From: a virus
Reading direction: 5' to 3' (one strand)
Length of the DNA stretch: 26,236 nt
Virus record (IMG/VR): IMGVR_UViG_3300024999_000346
Location: 1-26,236 of that record
Shown piece after piece: positions 1 to 8,354 of the stretch. The translations under genes and the position numbers were made by a program. Position 1 is the first letter of the stretch. The number at the start of each line of letters is the position of its first letter. The notes below the pieces were generated by a model. The model did no database searches, was not told the origin of the DNA, and was given only the letters and a program-made list of their open reading frames with translations.

Positions 1-6
1 AAACCT

Positions 7-15
7 AAGGAGGTG
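7..15 (+). promoter_or_regulatory. Ribosome binding site of the small terminase
   Basis: AAGGAGGTG lies 7 bases before a TTG codon at 23. It is a near-perfect anti-SD match and supports the TTG start of the first gene. It also shows that the window opens right at the beginning of the packaging module. Confidence 0.8.
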
Positions 16-22
16 CAAAGCC

Positions 23-577
23 TTGTCAGAAGCAACATCGCCAACGATTGGAACATCCGAACTTGCAACAATTTTAGGGTTAACCGATTCCCGAATTCGA
101 CAACTAGAACGAAGTGGAATTATTGAGAAAATCGGGCGCGGGCAGTATGACTTGGCAAGCGCCGTCCAAGGGTATTGTAAGTACCTCAAGGAATCAACAT
201 CCACGCCGGATGGGATGAGCGAGAAAGATCTACTGGATAGGACTCGTCGCAAAAAACTTGAATTGGAAATTAGTATCATACAAGGTGAGCTTCACCGCGC
301 CGACGATGTCCGACGGGTGACGAACGATATGCTATCGGCATTTAGGCAACGAATATTATCTATCCCAACAAAGGCAGCCCCACGTCTGATAGGCATAACC
401 GAACTAGCAGTCATTCAAGACGTGATACGCAAAGAGGTTCATGAAGGTCTGAGTGAGCTGGCTGATTATAATCCTGAAGCGTTCTATCGACAGAGTAAAG
501 ATAAGCTAGTGCTTGACGATGGCGGCGCTGAGCATGGTAAATCGGAGGCATCCCGTCGTGTCCGAGCCAAGAAGTGA
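23..577 (+). CDS. Terminase small subunit (Nu1-like)
   Basis: This 184-residue protein is predicted to bind the phage packaging site and recruit the large terminase. The N-terminal 50 residues look like a winged helix: a TSELATILGLTDSRIRQLE helix-turn-helix followed by a short wing (GRGQYDL). The middle is a charged helical segment (residues about 65-95) suited to oligomerisation. This layout is that of the lambda Nu1 / phage DNA-packaging Nu1 family. The start is TTG, chosen for the strong ribosome site at 7-15. The 3' end overlaps the large terminase start by about 20 bases, so the two are translationally linked. Family call is by domain order and by the GpA-type neighbour. Specificity for a pac or cos site cannot be told from this window. 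Confidence 0.85.
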   Translation: MSEATSPTIGTSELATILGLTDSRIRQLERSGIIEKIGRGQYDLASAVQGYCKYLKESTSTPDGMSEKDLLDRTRRKKLELEISIIQGELHRADDVRRVTNDMLSAFRQRILSIPTKAAPRLIGITELAVIQDVIRKEVHEGLSELADYNPEAFYRQSKDKLVLDDGGAEHGKSEASRRVRAKK

Positions 578-2420
578 CACACTTAACCTATTCAAGGAAC
601 TTGCTAAGACCGTTGCCCCACCGCCAGAGCTAACCGTATCTGAATGGGCAGACCTATACAGGAAGCTATCTTCGGAGTCAAGCGCTGAACCTGGCCAGTG
701 GAGAACGGAACGTGCTCCCTATCAAAGAGCGATGATGGATGCAATCAATGACCCGGGATGCGAGACAATTGTTATCATGACATCAAGCCAGGTAGGGAAG
801 ACTGAGCTACTTCTAAATATTATAGGATATCATATCGACTTTGACCCAGCTCCCATCCTGCTAATCCAGCCTACGTTAACCATGGCCCAGGCTTTTTCTA
901 AAGATAGGTTAGCGCCAATGCTTAGAGATTCGCCAGCATTGCATGGTAAAGTGCAGGATCCTCGGGCAAGGGATAGCGGCAACACCCTGCTACATAAATC
1001 CTTCCCTGGTGGTCATGTGACACTAGTCGGAGCAAATGCCCCTGCCGGCCTAGCTTCAAGGCCTATCCGTATAATCTTAGCGGATGAAGTTGATCGCTTC
1101 CCTGTGTCAGCCGGTACTGAGGGTGACCCTGTTTCCTTGGCAGACAAGCGCACAACAACCTTTTGGAATCGGAAAAAAGTACTCGTGTCTACGCCAACTA
1201 TTAAAGGTGCTTCTCGTATTGAATCAGCTTACGAGTCTAGCACGAAGGAACGCTGGAATTTACCATGCCCATCTTGCGGTGAATATCAACCACTTGCTTG
1301 GGGACAGATGGTATACGACAGCGTGTCCATGGCATGTAAGCACTGCGGGTCAATACATTCTGAGCTTGAGTGGAAATCAAGCGATGGAAAGTGGGTCGCC
1401 GAAGTCCCCGAATCAAAAGTAAGAGGTTTCCACTTAAACGAGTTAGCCAGCCCTTGGAAACGATGGGGAACAATTATAGAGGAATTCAAGGATGCTGAGA
1501 AGAAAGGCCCAGCGCGCCTGAAGGTTTTCGTCAACACCTCCCTCGGTGAAACGTGGGAAGAAAAAGGCGAGGGCGTTGAATCTGAAGAGTTAGTTAGGCG
1601 CCGAGAACGGTATGATTGCGAGGTACCCAAAGATGTACTAGTCCTAACCTGCGGGGTTGACGTGCAAGATAACCGGCTTGAATATGAGATAGTGGGCTGG
1701 GGCTTAGGCTGTGAATCTTGGGGCATCCAATACGGTGTGATCATGGGTGATCCCGGACAGTTAACCGCAATCACCAGTCCAAGTGGAGTTAAAATACAGT
1801 CAGTATGGGAGATGCTTGACGTTGTTCTGACTAAGTCTTATATCCGCAATGATGGTCAGATACTACAGATCACGTCTACCTGCATCGACTCCGGAGGTCA
1901 CCACACTAAAACAGTTTATAAGTTTTGTAAAACTAGAGAAATCCGAAGAGTGTGGGCTATAAAAGGGAAGAGTGTAAGTGGTACATCGTTCATTAATCGA
2001 CCAAAACACAGAAACAGTGACGGCATATGGTTGTTTAGTATCGGTGTCGACGTAGGCAAGGACACTCTTACATCAAATTTACAGATCCAATTTGAAGGCC
2101 CTGGGTATTGCCACTTCCCCATGGACGGGGGAAAGGGATATAACCAGGCCTATTTTGATGGGTTAACGGCAGAACATCGCGTTACACGATGGGTCAAGGG
2201 TCAGGCGAAGATTAACTGGGAAAAGCGCACATCCGGCGCGCGGAATGAACCGTTTGACCTCAGAAACTACGCAATAGCGGCGTTTGATATCCTAAATCCA
2301 CCCCTGGAAGTGATCAAAAGGATACAAGAAACAGGAAGTAATAAGCCAAAAACGGTAACACAAGGAGCTAAAACAACACAAAGACGTTCGGGTTTAGCCA
2401 GTAAAGGAGTGACATTGTGA
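558..2420 (+). CDS. Terminase large subunit (GpA family)
   Basis: ATP-driven packaging motor and nuclease that fills the prohead. From a GTG start at 558 the protein has 620 residues, the usual size for lambda GpA relatives. Visible motifs are a Walker A-like SSQVGKTE near residue 80, a Walker B LADEVD near residue 175, and two CxxC pairs (CPSC near 237, CKHC near 259) forming a probable zinc knuckle. Nuclease-type acidic segments follow (GVDVQDN, then TCIDSGG, then PFDLRNYA). Longer starts exist at 513 (TTG), 519 and 534 (ATG). GTG 558 is preferred because GGAGG sits 9 bases upstream at 544-548. The gene ends in a 4-base overlap with the next one. Confidence 0.93.
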   Translation: MSEPRSDTLNLFKELAKTVAPPPELTVSEWADLYRKLSSESSAEPGQWRTERAPYQRAMMDAINDPGCETIVIMTSSQVGKTELLLNIIGYHIDFDPAPILLIQPTLTMAQAFSKDRLAPMLRDSPALHGKVQDPRARDSGNTLLHKSFPGGHVTLVGANAPAGLASRPIRIILADEVDRFPVSAGTEGDPVSLADKRTTTFWNRKKVLVSTPTIKGASRIESAYESSTKERWNLPCPSCGEYQPLAWGQMVYDSVSMACKHCGSIHSELEWKSSDGKWVAEVPESKVRGFHLNELASPWKRWGTIIEEFKDAEKKGPARLKVFVNTSLGETWEEKGEGVESEELVRRRERYDCEVPKDVLVLTCGVDVQDNRLEYEIVGWGLGCESWGIQYGVIMGDPGQLTAITSPSGVKIQSVWEMLDVVLTKSYIRNDGQILQITSTCIDSGGHHTKTVYKFCKTREIRRVWAIKGKSVSGTSFINRPKHRNSDGIWLFSIGVDVGKDTLTSNLQIQFEGPGYCHFPMDGGKGYNQAYFDGLTAEHRVTRWVKGQAKINWEKRTSGARNEPFDLRNYAIAAFDILNPPLEVIKRIQETGSNKPKTVTQGAKTTQRRSGLASKGVTL

Positions 2421-2650
2421 GCCGATTAACAGATTTACAGACCCGCTTAGAACAATATACAGCCTGTGAAGCGGCTATTTTGGACGGTGCACAAAGCTAT
2501 GGCATTGGATCTCGCAACTTAACAAGGGCAAATCTAAAGGATATATCCGATATGATCAAGTATTTAGAGCAAGAAATAACCGCAGAGCAAGCCAAAGCGT
2601 CAGGTAAACGACGTAACTGGTCAGGCGGTATCATTCCTAGAGATTTTTAG
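2417..2650 (+). CDS. gpW-like head-tail joining protein
   Basis: Small 77-residue protein. It is helical at both ends, with the central pattern ILDGAQSYGIGSRNLTRANL and then a second helix (DISDMIKYLEQEI). This is the pattern of the small gpW / DUF6148-type proteins that sit between large terminase and portal in lambda-like head modules and help close the portal ring before tail joining. The GTG start overlaps the terminase stop (GTGA) and has AAAGGAGTGA upstream, indicating coupling. The position is exactly that of gene W in lambda. The family call is from pattern and synteny. Confidence 0.8.
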   Translation: MSRLTDLQTRLEQYTACEAAILDGAQSYGIGSRNLTRANLKDISDMIKYLEQEITAEQAKASGKRRNWSGGIIPRDF

Positions 2651-2660
2651 GGGGGAGAGC

Positions 2661-4709
2661 ATGAACATTTTTGATCGGGTGGTAACTGCAGTCGCTCCCG
2701 TCACAGCGCTTAAGCGAATGGCTGCGCGTCAAACAATGCAGATACTCAACTATGGCTATAGCGAGGGTGGAGCATCCGGTCAGAAAAAATCTATGCGTGG
2801 ATGGCGAGCCAACGCGACAAGCCCGAAGGATGACATCGATTCAAACCTTAATACTCTGTGCGCGAGATCTCGCGATCTTTACATGAATGCACCCCTTGCA
2901 AATGCGGCACTGAAAACAATTAAGACAAATGTTGTCGGCCCTGGCTTGAAGTTGAAGTGCCACATTGACGCAGAACGATTAGGGATATCTGAAGATCAAG
3001 CAAGTTCCATGGGGCAAGAAATAGAGCGAGAATTTTCACTATGGGCTGAAAGTAAACATTGTGACGCCTTGAAGATGAATGACTTTAATGATCTTCAAGG
3101 ACTAGCCTTCCTCGGAGCCATTATGAACGGTGATTCTTTCACTCTCTTCAAATATTCCAAACCAACACCTTGGATGCCTTATGGATTAAGGTTGCACGTC
3201 ATTGAGGGAGATCGAGTTTCAAGTCCTTACTCCTCAATCATGGTATCTGGAAACGTCGATGCAATAAACCCAATAACTAAAAACAGAATCATATCTGGAA
3301 TTGAATTAGATTCAGATGGAGCAGTGATTGCTTATCACGTTTCCAATCATTATGCAATCTCAACCGGACTAGATTCAAGCGTGCCAAGGGAATGGATGAG
3401 GATTGAGGCCTTCGGAAAAAATACTGGTCGCCCAAATGTTCTGCATTTAATGGAGACCGAACGGGCAGAGCAACGACGTGGCGTTCCAGTGCTCGCTCCA
3501 GTGATCGAAACATTGAAGCAGCTCACAAGATATACCGAAGCGGAGCTTATGGCCTCTGTTGTTGCAGGGATGTTTACGGTGTTTGTTAAGACTACGGGAC
3601 CGACAAGTGAAATGTCATTAGGGAGCATGGTTCCCGAGGAAGATCAGGTCGCACCATCTGACCCAACAGTTTATGAGATGGCAAATGCAGGGATCAACGT
3701 ATTGGGACCAGGTGAATCAATCGAGATCGCTAATCCCGGAAGACCAAACAGCCAGTTCGATGCCTTCATAACATCGCTGACTACTCAGATCGGTGCATCG
3801 CTTGAAATACCGCGTGAGTTATTGCTCAAAGCGTTTACTTCCAGCTATAGCGCAAGTCGAGCGGCGTTACTCGAGGCTTACAAGATGTTCAGAACTAGGC
3901 GAACGTGGGTTGCGAAAGAGTTTAATCAGCCAGTTTTTGAAGAGTGGATGGACGAAGCTGTGGGAAGTGGTCGCATTAAAGCACCGGGATATTTTAATGA
4001 CCCGGCTATTCGCAGGGCTTATCTCCAATCGGAGTGGACGGGCCTTGCTCCAGGTATGCTCAATCCAAGCGTGGAGGTTGCGGCAGCTGGTAAGCGGATC
4101 GAATTAGGTCTTTCCACCCGCGAGAAGGAGACCATTGAACTTACGGGTGGAGATTTTAGTCGCAACGTAAAACAACTTGCGCGTGAAAAAGCATTGATGA
4201 AGGAGTCTGGATTATTGACAGTTGTCAGTGGCGAAGGTGGTCGGGATCCTGTATCGTCACAGCAAAATATAAAAGCAGAATTATACTACAACAGGTTTAA
4301 GCCACTCAATGAAAAAAACAAAGATAAGCTTGACGAGGTTAAGAGGGTTATTAAAACCTTGTCTAAAGAGGAAAAGGCTGAACTTGGCCCACGTTATTTT
4401 TATGATGATGCGCAATATCGATATATCGTTGAAAAGGATGATAAGTCTGTTGGATTTATTGAAAATCGTGCAACCGGCAAGAAGGGGCATTTTAATATCG
4501 CGGTTGATCCCGATTACCGAGGACAGGGAATAGCCGATGATATGGTTGATCAGGCAATTAATGATGCCCCTAAAAATCTTCCAGACATCGAAAAAATATT
4601 ATGGGTGACCACTTCGGGAAATAAAGCATCAAGAGACTTGGCGGAGAAACATGGCTTTGAATTGACATCCGAAGACGATGACGAGGTTAAGTATACCTAC
4701 TGGCTTTAA
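2661..4709 (+). CDS. Portal protein (lambda gpB family) with C-terminal GNAT-like acetyltransferase domain
   Basis: 682 residues. Residues 1 to about 535 look like a complete lambda-family portal, the dodecameric DNA channel at the head vertex. The cues are NTLCARSRDLYMNAPLANAALKTI, then LQGLAFLGAIMNGDSF, then the SYSASRAALLEAYKMF segment conserved in portals. After a short linker (GEGGRDPVSSQQ) the last 140 or so residues form a separate domain. It has a GNAT-like motif A: a strand HFNIAV, then YRGQGIADDMVDQAI at about 619-633, the place where acetyl-CoA pyrophosphate binds. A motif-B-like NKASRDLAEKHGFEL follows. No stop codon or internal ribosome site separates the two parts. Portals of this family are often 500-550 residues, so the extra domain accounts for the excess length. 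The target of acetylation is unknown. Confidence 0.88.
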   Translation: MNIFDRVVTAVAPVTALKRMAARQTMQILNYGYSEGGASGQKKSMRGWRANATSPKDDIDSNLNTLCARSRDLYMNAPLANAALKTIKTNVVGPGLKLKCHIDAERLGISEDQASSMGQEIEREFSLWAESKHCDALKMNDFNDLQGLAFLGAIMNGDSFTLFKYSKPTPWMPYGLRLHVIEGDRVSSPYSSIMVSGNVDAINPITKNRIISGIELDSDGAVIAYHVSNHYAISTGLDSSVPREWMRIEAFGKNTGRPNVLHLMETERAEQRRGVPVLAPVIETLKQLTRYTEAELMASVVAGMFTVFVKTTGPTSEMSLGSMVPEEDQVAPSDPTVYEMANAGINVLGPGESIEIANPGRPNSQFDAFITSLTTQIGASLEIPRELLLKAFTSSYSASRAALLEAYKMFRTRRTWVAKEFNQPVFEEWMDEAVGSGRIKAPGYFNDPAIRRAYLQSEWTGLAPGMLNPSVEVAAAGKRIELGLSTREKETIELTGGDFSRNVKQLAREKALMKESGLLTVVSGEGGRDPVSSQQNIKAELYYNRFKPLNEKNKDKLDEVKRVIKTLSKEEKAELGPRYFYDDAQYRYIVEKDDKSVGFIENRATGKKGHFNIAVDPDYRGQGIADDMVDQAINDAPKNLPDIEKILWVTTSGNKASRDLAEKHGFELTSEDDDEVKYTYWL

Positions 4710-4746
4710 GGTAGTTAAGTCAGACCGAAAGGAGGTGAGATAAGAA

Positions 4747-5937
4747 TTGGGGTTTTGGAACTTTGTTAACAATCCAGAAAACGATAATGAGGTAGAACTT
4801 CGCATCGAAGGCGACATTGTTTGCGGTGATGATGCATGGTTATACGAGTGGTTTGGGATTCCGGTTGCCTCAAAAAATAAATTTAGATCTGAATTGGCTA
4901 AACACAAGGGTAAGGATATTATCCTATGGGTTGATAGTGATGGCGGAGATGTGTTTGCGGCAACCGGAATGTATAACGCACTAATGGAACACAAAAAAGA
5001 TGGCGCAAAGGTAACTTCAAAGATTGATGGCAGGGCCATGAGCGCTGCGACCATCCCCCCCATGGCGGCAGACGAAAGATTGGTGAGCCCAGGTTCGCTC
5101 TGTATGGTACACAATCCGTTAACTGGTGTTCGTGGCTACGCCTCTGATCTAAGGAAAACGGCAGATGTACTTGACGAAGTTAAGGAAGCCATCATCAACG
5201 CCTATCAGCTCGGGACGGGTAGATCGAGAGAAGATATCTCACAAATGATGGATAACGAGACTTATATGAGCGCAAGAACAGCGATTACCGAAGGATTTGC
5301 AACTGGAATGCTATATACAGACAAGCAATCCGCGGAGTCTATCGAAAATACGTTCATGTTTAGCCGGCAACTATCCATCCAAAACAGTGTCACGGATTCG
5401 ATGAAACTATTTTTTGAACAGTATGGCAAGGGTCAAGCGGTACCGCCTATCGCTGTAGTCACGACTGAACCAAATGAAAAAGGGAGTGAGAACATAGTGG
5501 ATATTAAAGACATTAAAAACATCGACGAACTTAGACAGCATCTTCCAGAGCTGTGTAACCAATTAGAAGCGGCAGCTCAATCTACGGCGCAAGCCGCGCA
5601 GGTCACTGCTCAAATCACAGCACAAACCGCAGAGAGGGATCGAATTAAAGCTATCGATGAAATATCCGCGCTGATTGATCCTGCATTGGTGGCCAAAGCT
5701 AAATATGATGAGCCAATCACAGCAGAGGCGCTTGCCTTCCAAGCTTTCAAAGCAAACGCTGCCAATGGTGAAACTTATGTAGCAACACGGACTGCAGAGG
5801 TACAGGCCTCTGGGACTGCCGGCGTAGCCGGAGCTATAGGTCAAAGTCAAGACGAAATCGATGCCGCATTTGAGGCCGCAGTTATTAACCGAGTCGCAGC
5901 CTCGGCCAACCAAAAAAGAAAGGTGGAAGTTAACTAA
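4747..5937 (+). CDS. Head maturation protease (ClpP/S49-like) fused to scaffold
   Basis: 396 residues. The first 215 or so form a ClpP-fold serine protease that processes the prohead. WVDSDGGDVFAA is followed by GRAMSAAT with candidate nucleophile Ser99, then the candidate catalytic histidine His122 in CMVHNP, then ETYMSARTAITEGFATG. The remaining 180 residues are Ala/Gln/Glu-rich and helical, typical of a scaffold. This is the lambda C/Nu3 arrangement in one reading frame. The start is TTG at 4747 with AAAGGAGGTGAGAT before it. The stop overlaps the next start by one base (TAATG). Gene position between portal and decoration protein fits. Assignment of the third triad residue is not possible by eye. 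Confidence 0.88.
   Translation: MGFWNFVNNPENDNEVELRIEGDIVCGDDAWLYEWFGIPVASKNKFRSELAKHKGKDIILWVDSDGGDVFAATGMYNALMEHKKDGAKVTSKIDGRAMSAATIPPMAADERLVSPGSLCMVHNPLTGVRGYASDLRKTADVLDEVKEAIINAYQLGTGRSREDISQMMDNETYMSARTAITEGFATGMLYTDKQSAESIENTFMFSRQLSIQNSVTDSMKLFFEQYGKGQAVPPIAVVTTEPNEKGSENIVDIKDIKNIDELRQHLPELCNQLEAAAQSTAQAAQVTAQITAQTAERDRIKAIDEISALIDPALVAKAKYDEPITAEALAFQAFKANAANGETYVATRTAEVQASGTAGVAGAIGQSQDEIDAAFEAAVINRVAASANQKRKVEVN
5497..5937 (+). CDS. Nested scaffold protein (Nu3-like), internal in-frame start
   Basis: Inside the protease gene a GTG at 5497 is in frame and is preceded by AAGGGAGTGAG, about 10 bases away. Translation from here would give a free 146-residue scaffold beginning MDIKDIKNIDEL. 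The rest is a helical region with Ala/Gln/Thr repeats (STAQAAQVTAQITAQTAE) and a basic C-terminus (QKRKVEVN) that could contact the capsid protein. In lambda, Nu3 is made in just this way from within gene C. The ribosome site and frame are seen directly; that the start is used is inferred. Confidence 0.55.
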   Translation: MDIKDIKNIDELRQHLPELCNQLEAAAQSTAQAAQVTAQITAQTAERDRIKAIDEISALIDPALVAKAKYDEPITAEALAFQAFKANAANGETYVATRTAEVQASGTAGVAGAIGQSQDEIDAAFEAAVINRVAASANQKRKVEVN

Positions 5938-6623
5938 TGGCAAAACAACTTTACGAAGTCGATGCAACCCCGGCCGCGTTTGACAATCTTTTTGCCGATC
6001 TTGCCATTAACGTTTTAACTAAGGGGGTTACCCTTAAGGCTGCACAAGGTATTGTAAAACGCGGATCAGTCCTTGGCTTAATTACTCTGGCAGTCGGCAC
6101 CATCGTAGCTGGCGATAACACGGGTGATCCAACAATTGCTACAGCTACCTTGGCAGCAAATGCCCAAAAGGGAGCATATAAAGTTATTTGCAATAAGGCT
6201 CCAACTGCTGGTGGAGCAAATGATGCTATGTTCTCTGTATTTGCCCCCGACGGTTCTCGCTTGGCGGATGCCGTTCAGGATGTTGCGTATGCTGGCGGCC
6301 ACTTGGCCTTCAAAGTCGCAGTCGTAACGGCTGTTGATAGTGTAGTCGGAGATTCGTATACGATCAGCGTAATTGCCAGCTCAGGCTTAGCAGTTCTCGT
6401 TAATAAGGCTAATTTTGACGGTAGCAACTTAGCCGACTGCGTTTTGTCAGATGACGTTGACACAGGGGCTGTCGGTTCGACTACTGACATCACCTATACT
6501 GCGTACAGCGCGGGCCACTTCAACCGTGCGGCGCTTATCTTTGCTGCGACAAATACCGCAGCAGACCACGAAGATCGATTACGTGACGTTGGTATTGTCC
6601 TCAAAGACAATATCGCGTACTAA
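5937..6623 (+). CDS. Head decoration protein (lambda gpD-like)
   Basis: 228-residue Ala/Val/Thr-rich beta protein lying between protease/scaffold and major capsid protein, where lambda has gpD. Cues are LTKGVTLKAAQGIVKRGSVLGLIT early on and, at the end, DCVLSDDVDTGA followed by YTAYSAGHFNRAALIF and LRDVGIVLKDNI. That ending is characteristic of the gpD-like family that trims the capsid three-fold axes. It is longer than lambda gpD (about 110 residues). The extra middle part (about residues 75-130) could be an inserted domain displayed on the capsid surface. ATG start overlaps the previous stop. Confidence 0.82.
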   Translation: MAKQLYEVDATPAAFDNLFADLAINVLTKGVTLKAAQGIVKRGSVLGLITLAVGTIVAGDNTGDPTIATATLAANAQKGAYKVICNKAPTAGGANDAMFSVFAPDGSRLADAVQDVAYAGGHLAFKVAVVTAVDSVVGDSYTISVIASSGLAVLVNKANFDGSNLADCVLSDDVDTGAVGSTTDITYTAYSAGHFNRAALIFAATNTAADHEDRLRDVGIVLKDNIAY

Positions 6624-6640
6624 GAAGGAGGCAGATTACT

Positions 6641-7684
6641 TTGGATTTAAATATTTATCGTACACAGACCCTTTTGAAGGTCGTTAGAATCATGCTTCCA
6701 TCTCATTCATTCCTGCGTTCGACGTTCTTTCCTGGACAGACAACTTTTACCACAGAGGATGTCCTAATTGATTACAAGAAGAGCAAGCGCAAAATGGCTC
6801 CCTTCGTTGCACCGAGAGCTGGCGGCATCACGATGGAGCGCCAAGGTTATACCGTCCAAAGATATACTGCGCCACGGATCGCACCACAGCGAATGATCAC
6901 AATCGACGACATCATGATTCGCGGCATGGGTGAAAATATGTATAGTCAACAAACCCCTGCTAACCGTCAAGCCGATCTTCTCGGTCAAGATCTTTTCGAG
7001 TTGGATGAAATGATCGCTCGTCGTGAGGAATGGATGGTCAGGGAAATCCTTTTCGGTGGAAAAATCACCATGAAGGGGTTCGTTGACAAAACTCTCACTC
7101 AGACCGTTGACCAAGAGTTAGATTATCAATTCGACAACAGCATAGTGCTTGAGTCTGGCGATCTCTGGAGCGCAGAAACCTCCACCAAGTATGAAGATCT
7201 CAAAGCATGGCGGTTACAGGTCATTCAGAAGTCTGGTTTCTCACCGAAGATTGTAATTTTCGGGCAGGATGCTAGCACAGAATTTGTCAATGATGCTGAG
7301 ATCCAGAAGAAACTTAATCAATTCAACGGGACTCTTGCCATAATGAAACCATCGGTTATTGACGACGCGGTGACCTATATCGGCGTTCTGCCTGAGCTTG
7401 GACTAGAGCTTTACACCTACAACGAGTGGTACATTGACGACGCAGGAGTAGAGCAACCCATGATTCCAACCGACCACGTCCTAATGGGCCGTAAAAACAT
7501 GGGAGAATTGCTCTATGGAGCCGTCACCCAGCTTGAAGGAGGTCAGTTCGTGACGATCGAAGGAACGCGGGTACCAAAATCCTGGGCCAACGAGAATGAC
7601 GATCAGCGCTTGATCCGTTTGATTTCCAGCCCCGTTCCTCGTCCGGACGACATTGACGCATGGCTTGTCGCCAAAGTTCTGTAG
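6641..7684 (+). CDS. Major capsid protein (lambda gpE family)
   Basis: 347 residues, the size of lambda gpE. Seen motifs are SFLRSTFFPG near the N-terminus, DYKKSKRKMAPFVAPR, and TVQRYTAPRIAPQRMIT in the N-arm and E-loop region. The C-terminal half has a long acidic beta section (LGLELYTYNEWYIDD) and ends in VPRPDDIDAWLVAKVL. These match the phage major capsid protein E family, which builds the HK97-fold shell. The start is TTG at 6641 with AAGGAGG upstream. A start at a later ATG would remove conserved residues. It directly follows the decoration gene, as in lambda. Confidence 0.92.
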   Translation: MDLNIYRTQTLLKVVRIMLPSHSFLRSTFFPGQTTFTTEDVLIDYKKSKRKMAPFVAPRAGGITMERQGYTVQRYTAPRIAPQRMITIDDIMIRGMGENMYSQQTPANRQADLLGQDLFELDEMIARREEWMVREILFGGKITMKGFVDKTLTQTVDQELDYQFDNSIVLESGDLWSAETSTKYEDLKAWRLQVIQKSGFSPKIVIFGQDASTEFVNDAEIQKKLNQFNGTLAIMKPSVIDDAVTYIGVLPELGLELYTYNEWYIDDAGVEQPMIPTDHVLMGRKNMGELLYGAVTQLEGGQFVTIEGTRVPKSWANENDDQRLIRLISSPVPRPDDIDAWLVAKVL

Positions 7685-7694
7685 GGGGATAAGT

Positions 7695-8042
7695 ATGATT
7701 GTAGTAGTGAGTAAAAAAGGGGTCAAGGTCAAGGCTCACGGAAAATACCACAGCCTTGGCGAGTCCGTAAATGAGTTAACCGAAGCAGAGGCTAAACGAC
7801 TAGTTGATGGAGGGGCATGTGAATATGCTCCCTCCCCTTTCGTTCCTCATGATTCTACCTCAGATTTCCAGACACCTGATGTGGAGGAGAATGCTGAGGA
7901 AGTTAAGGTTGATGAGCAACAAAAAGTACCGGAAACTGGCGCTAAGATTAAATCGGCAACGAGTAAGAAATCAAAGGTGGACACCGAAACACCAGAGGAT
8001 ATCAATGAACTAGGACCCGACACGTCTCACCCTTTGGGTTAG
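7695..8042 (+). CDS. Small head-assembly accessory protein (lambda FI position)
   Basis: 115 residues from ATG 7695, chosen because AGGGGGAT lies just upstream; the open frame extends further back into the capsid gene. The N-terminal 45 residues are compact (VVSKKGVKVKAHGKYHSLGE, then LTEAEAKRLVDGGACEYA), a small SH3-like or FI-like module. The rest is a low-complexity acidic and lysine-rich tail (EENAEEVKVDEQQ, SATSKKSKVDTETPED). It occupies the place of lambda FI between capsid and connector genes. The exact function is unknown. Confidence 0.65.
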   Translation: MIVVVSKKGVKVKAHGKYHSLGESVNELTEAEAKRLVDGGACEYAPSPFVPHDSTSDFQTPDVEENAEEVKVDEQQKVPETGAKIKSATSKKSKVDTETPEDINELGPDTSHPLG

Positions 8043-8045
8043 CCG

Positions 8046-8354
8046 ATGAGATTCAAGGATTGCGTCAACGCTGACCTAAAAGTATTCTTTAATATTGACG
8101 AATTCGCTGAGTTGCACACCATCAACAGTGTGCAACTTAATATTGTCATCGACAATGACAAGTTGAAGGAACGGCAGGCAAAAGCAGAATACGGCTATAA
8201 GGGATATGTTCTTTTCTATGTCCAAAAATCTGTATATGGCGATGCTCCAGCAATAGGACAAATCGTGAAATTTGATGGTGAAGTATGTAGGGTATCTGAC
8301 TTCCAGGATGATAATGGTATGTATTCTATTACACTGGAGTCGAATAGGTCATGA
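8046..8354 (+). CDS. Head-tail connector (gpFII / phage attachment family)
   Basis: 102 residues. It has an acidic N-terminus (FKDCVNADLKVFFNIDEFAELHTI) and then a beta-rich body with DGEVCRVSDFQDDNGMYSITLE. This is the pattern of the lambda FII-like proteins (Phage_attach / Gifsy ATP-binding-like) that form the ring between portal and tail. The gene starts 4 bases after the preceding stop, with no clear ribosome site of its own, so coupled translation is likely. It overlaps the next gene by 4 bases. Confidence 0.72.
   Translation: MRFKDCVNADLKVFFNIDEFAELHTINSVQLNIVIDNDKLKERQAKAEYGYKGYVLFYVQKSVYGDAPAIGQIVKFDGEVCRVSDFQDDNGMYSITLESNRS

Noticed and set aside
4629-5114. 161-residue minus-strand open frame over portal end and protease
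   Set aside because: Antisense to two clear phage genes, serine/proline-rich and without domain features.
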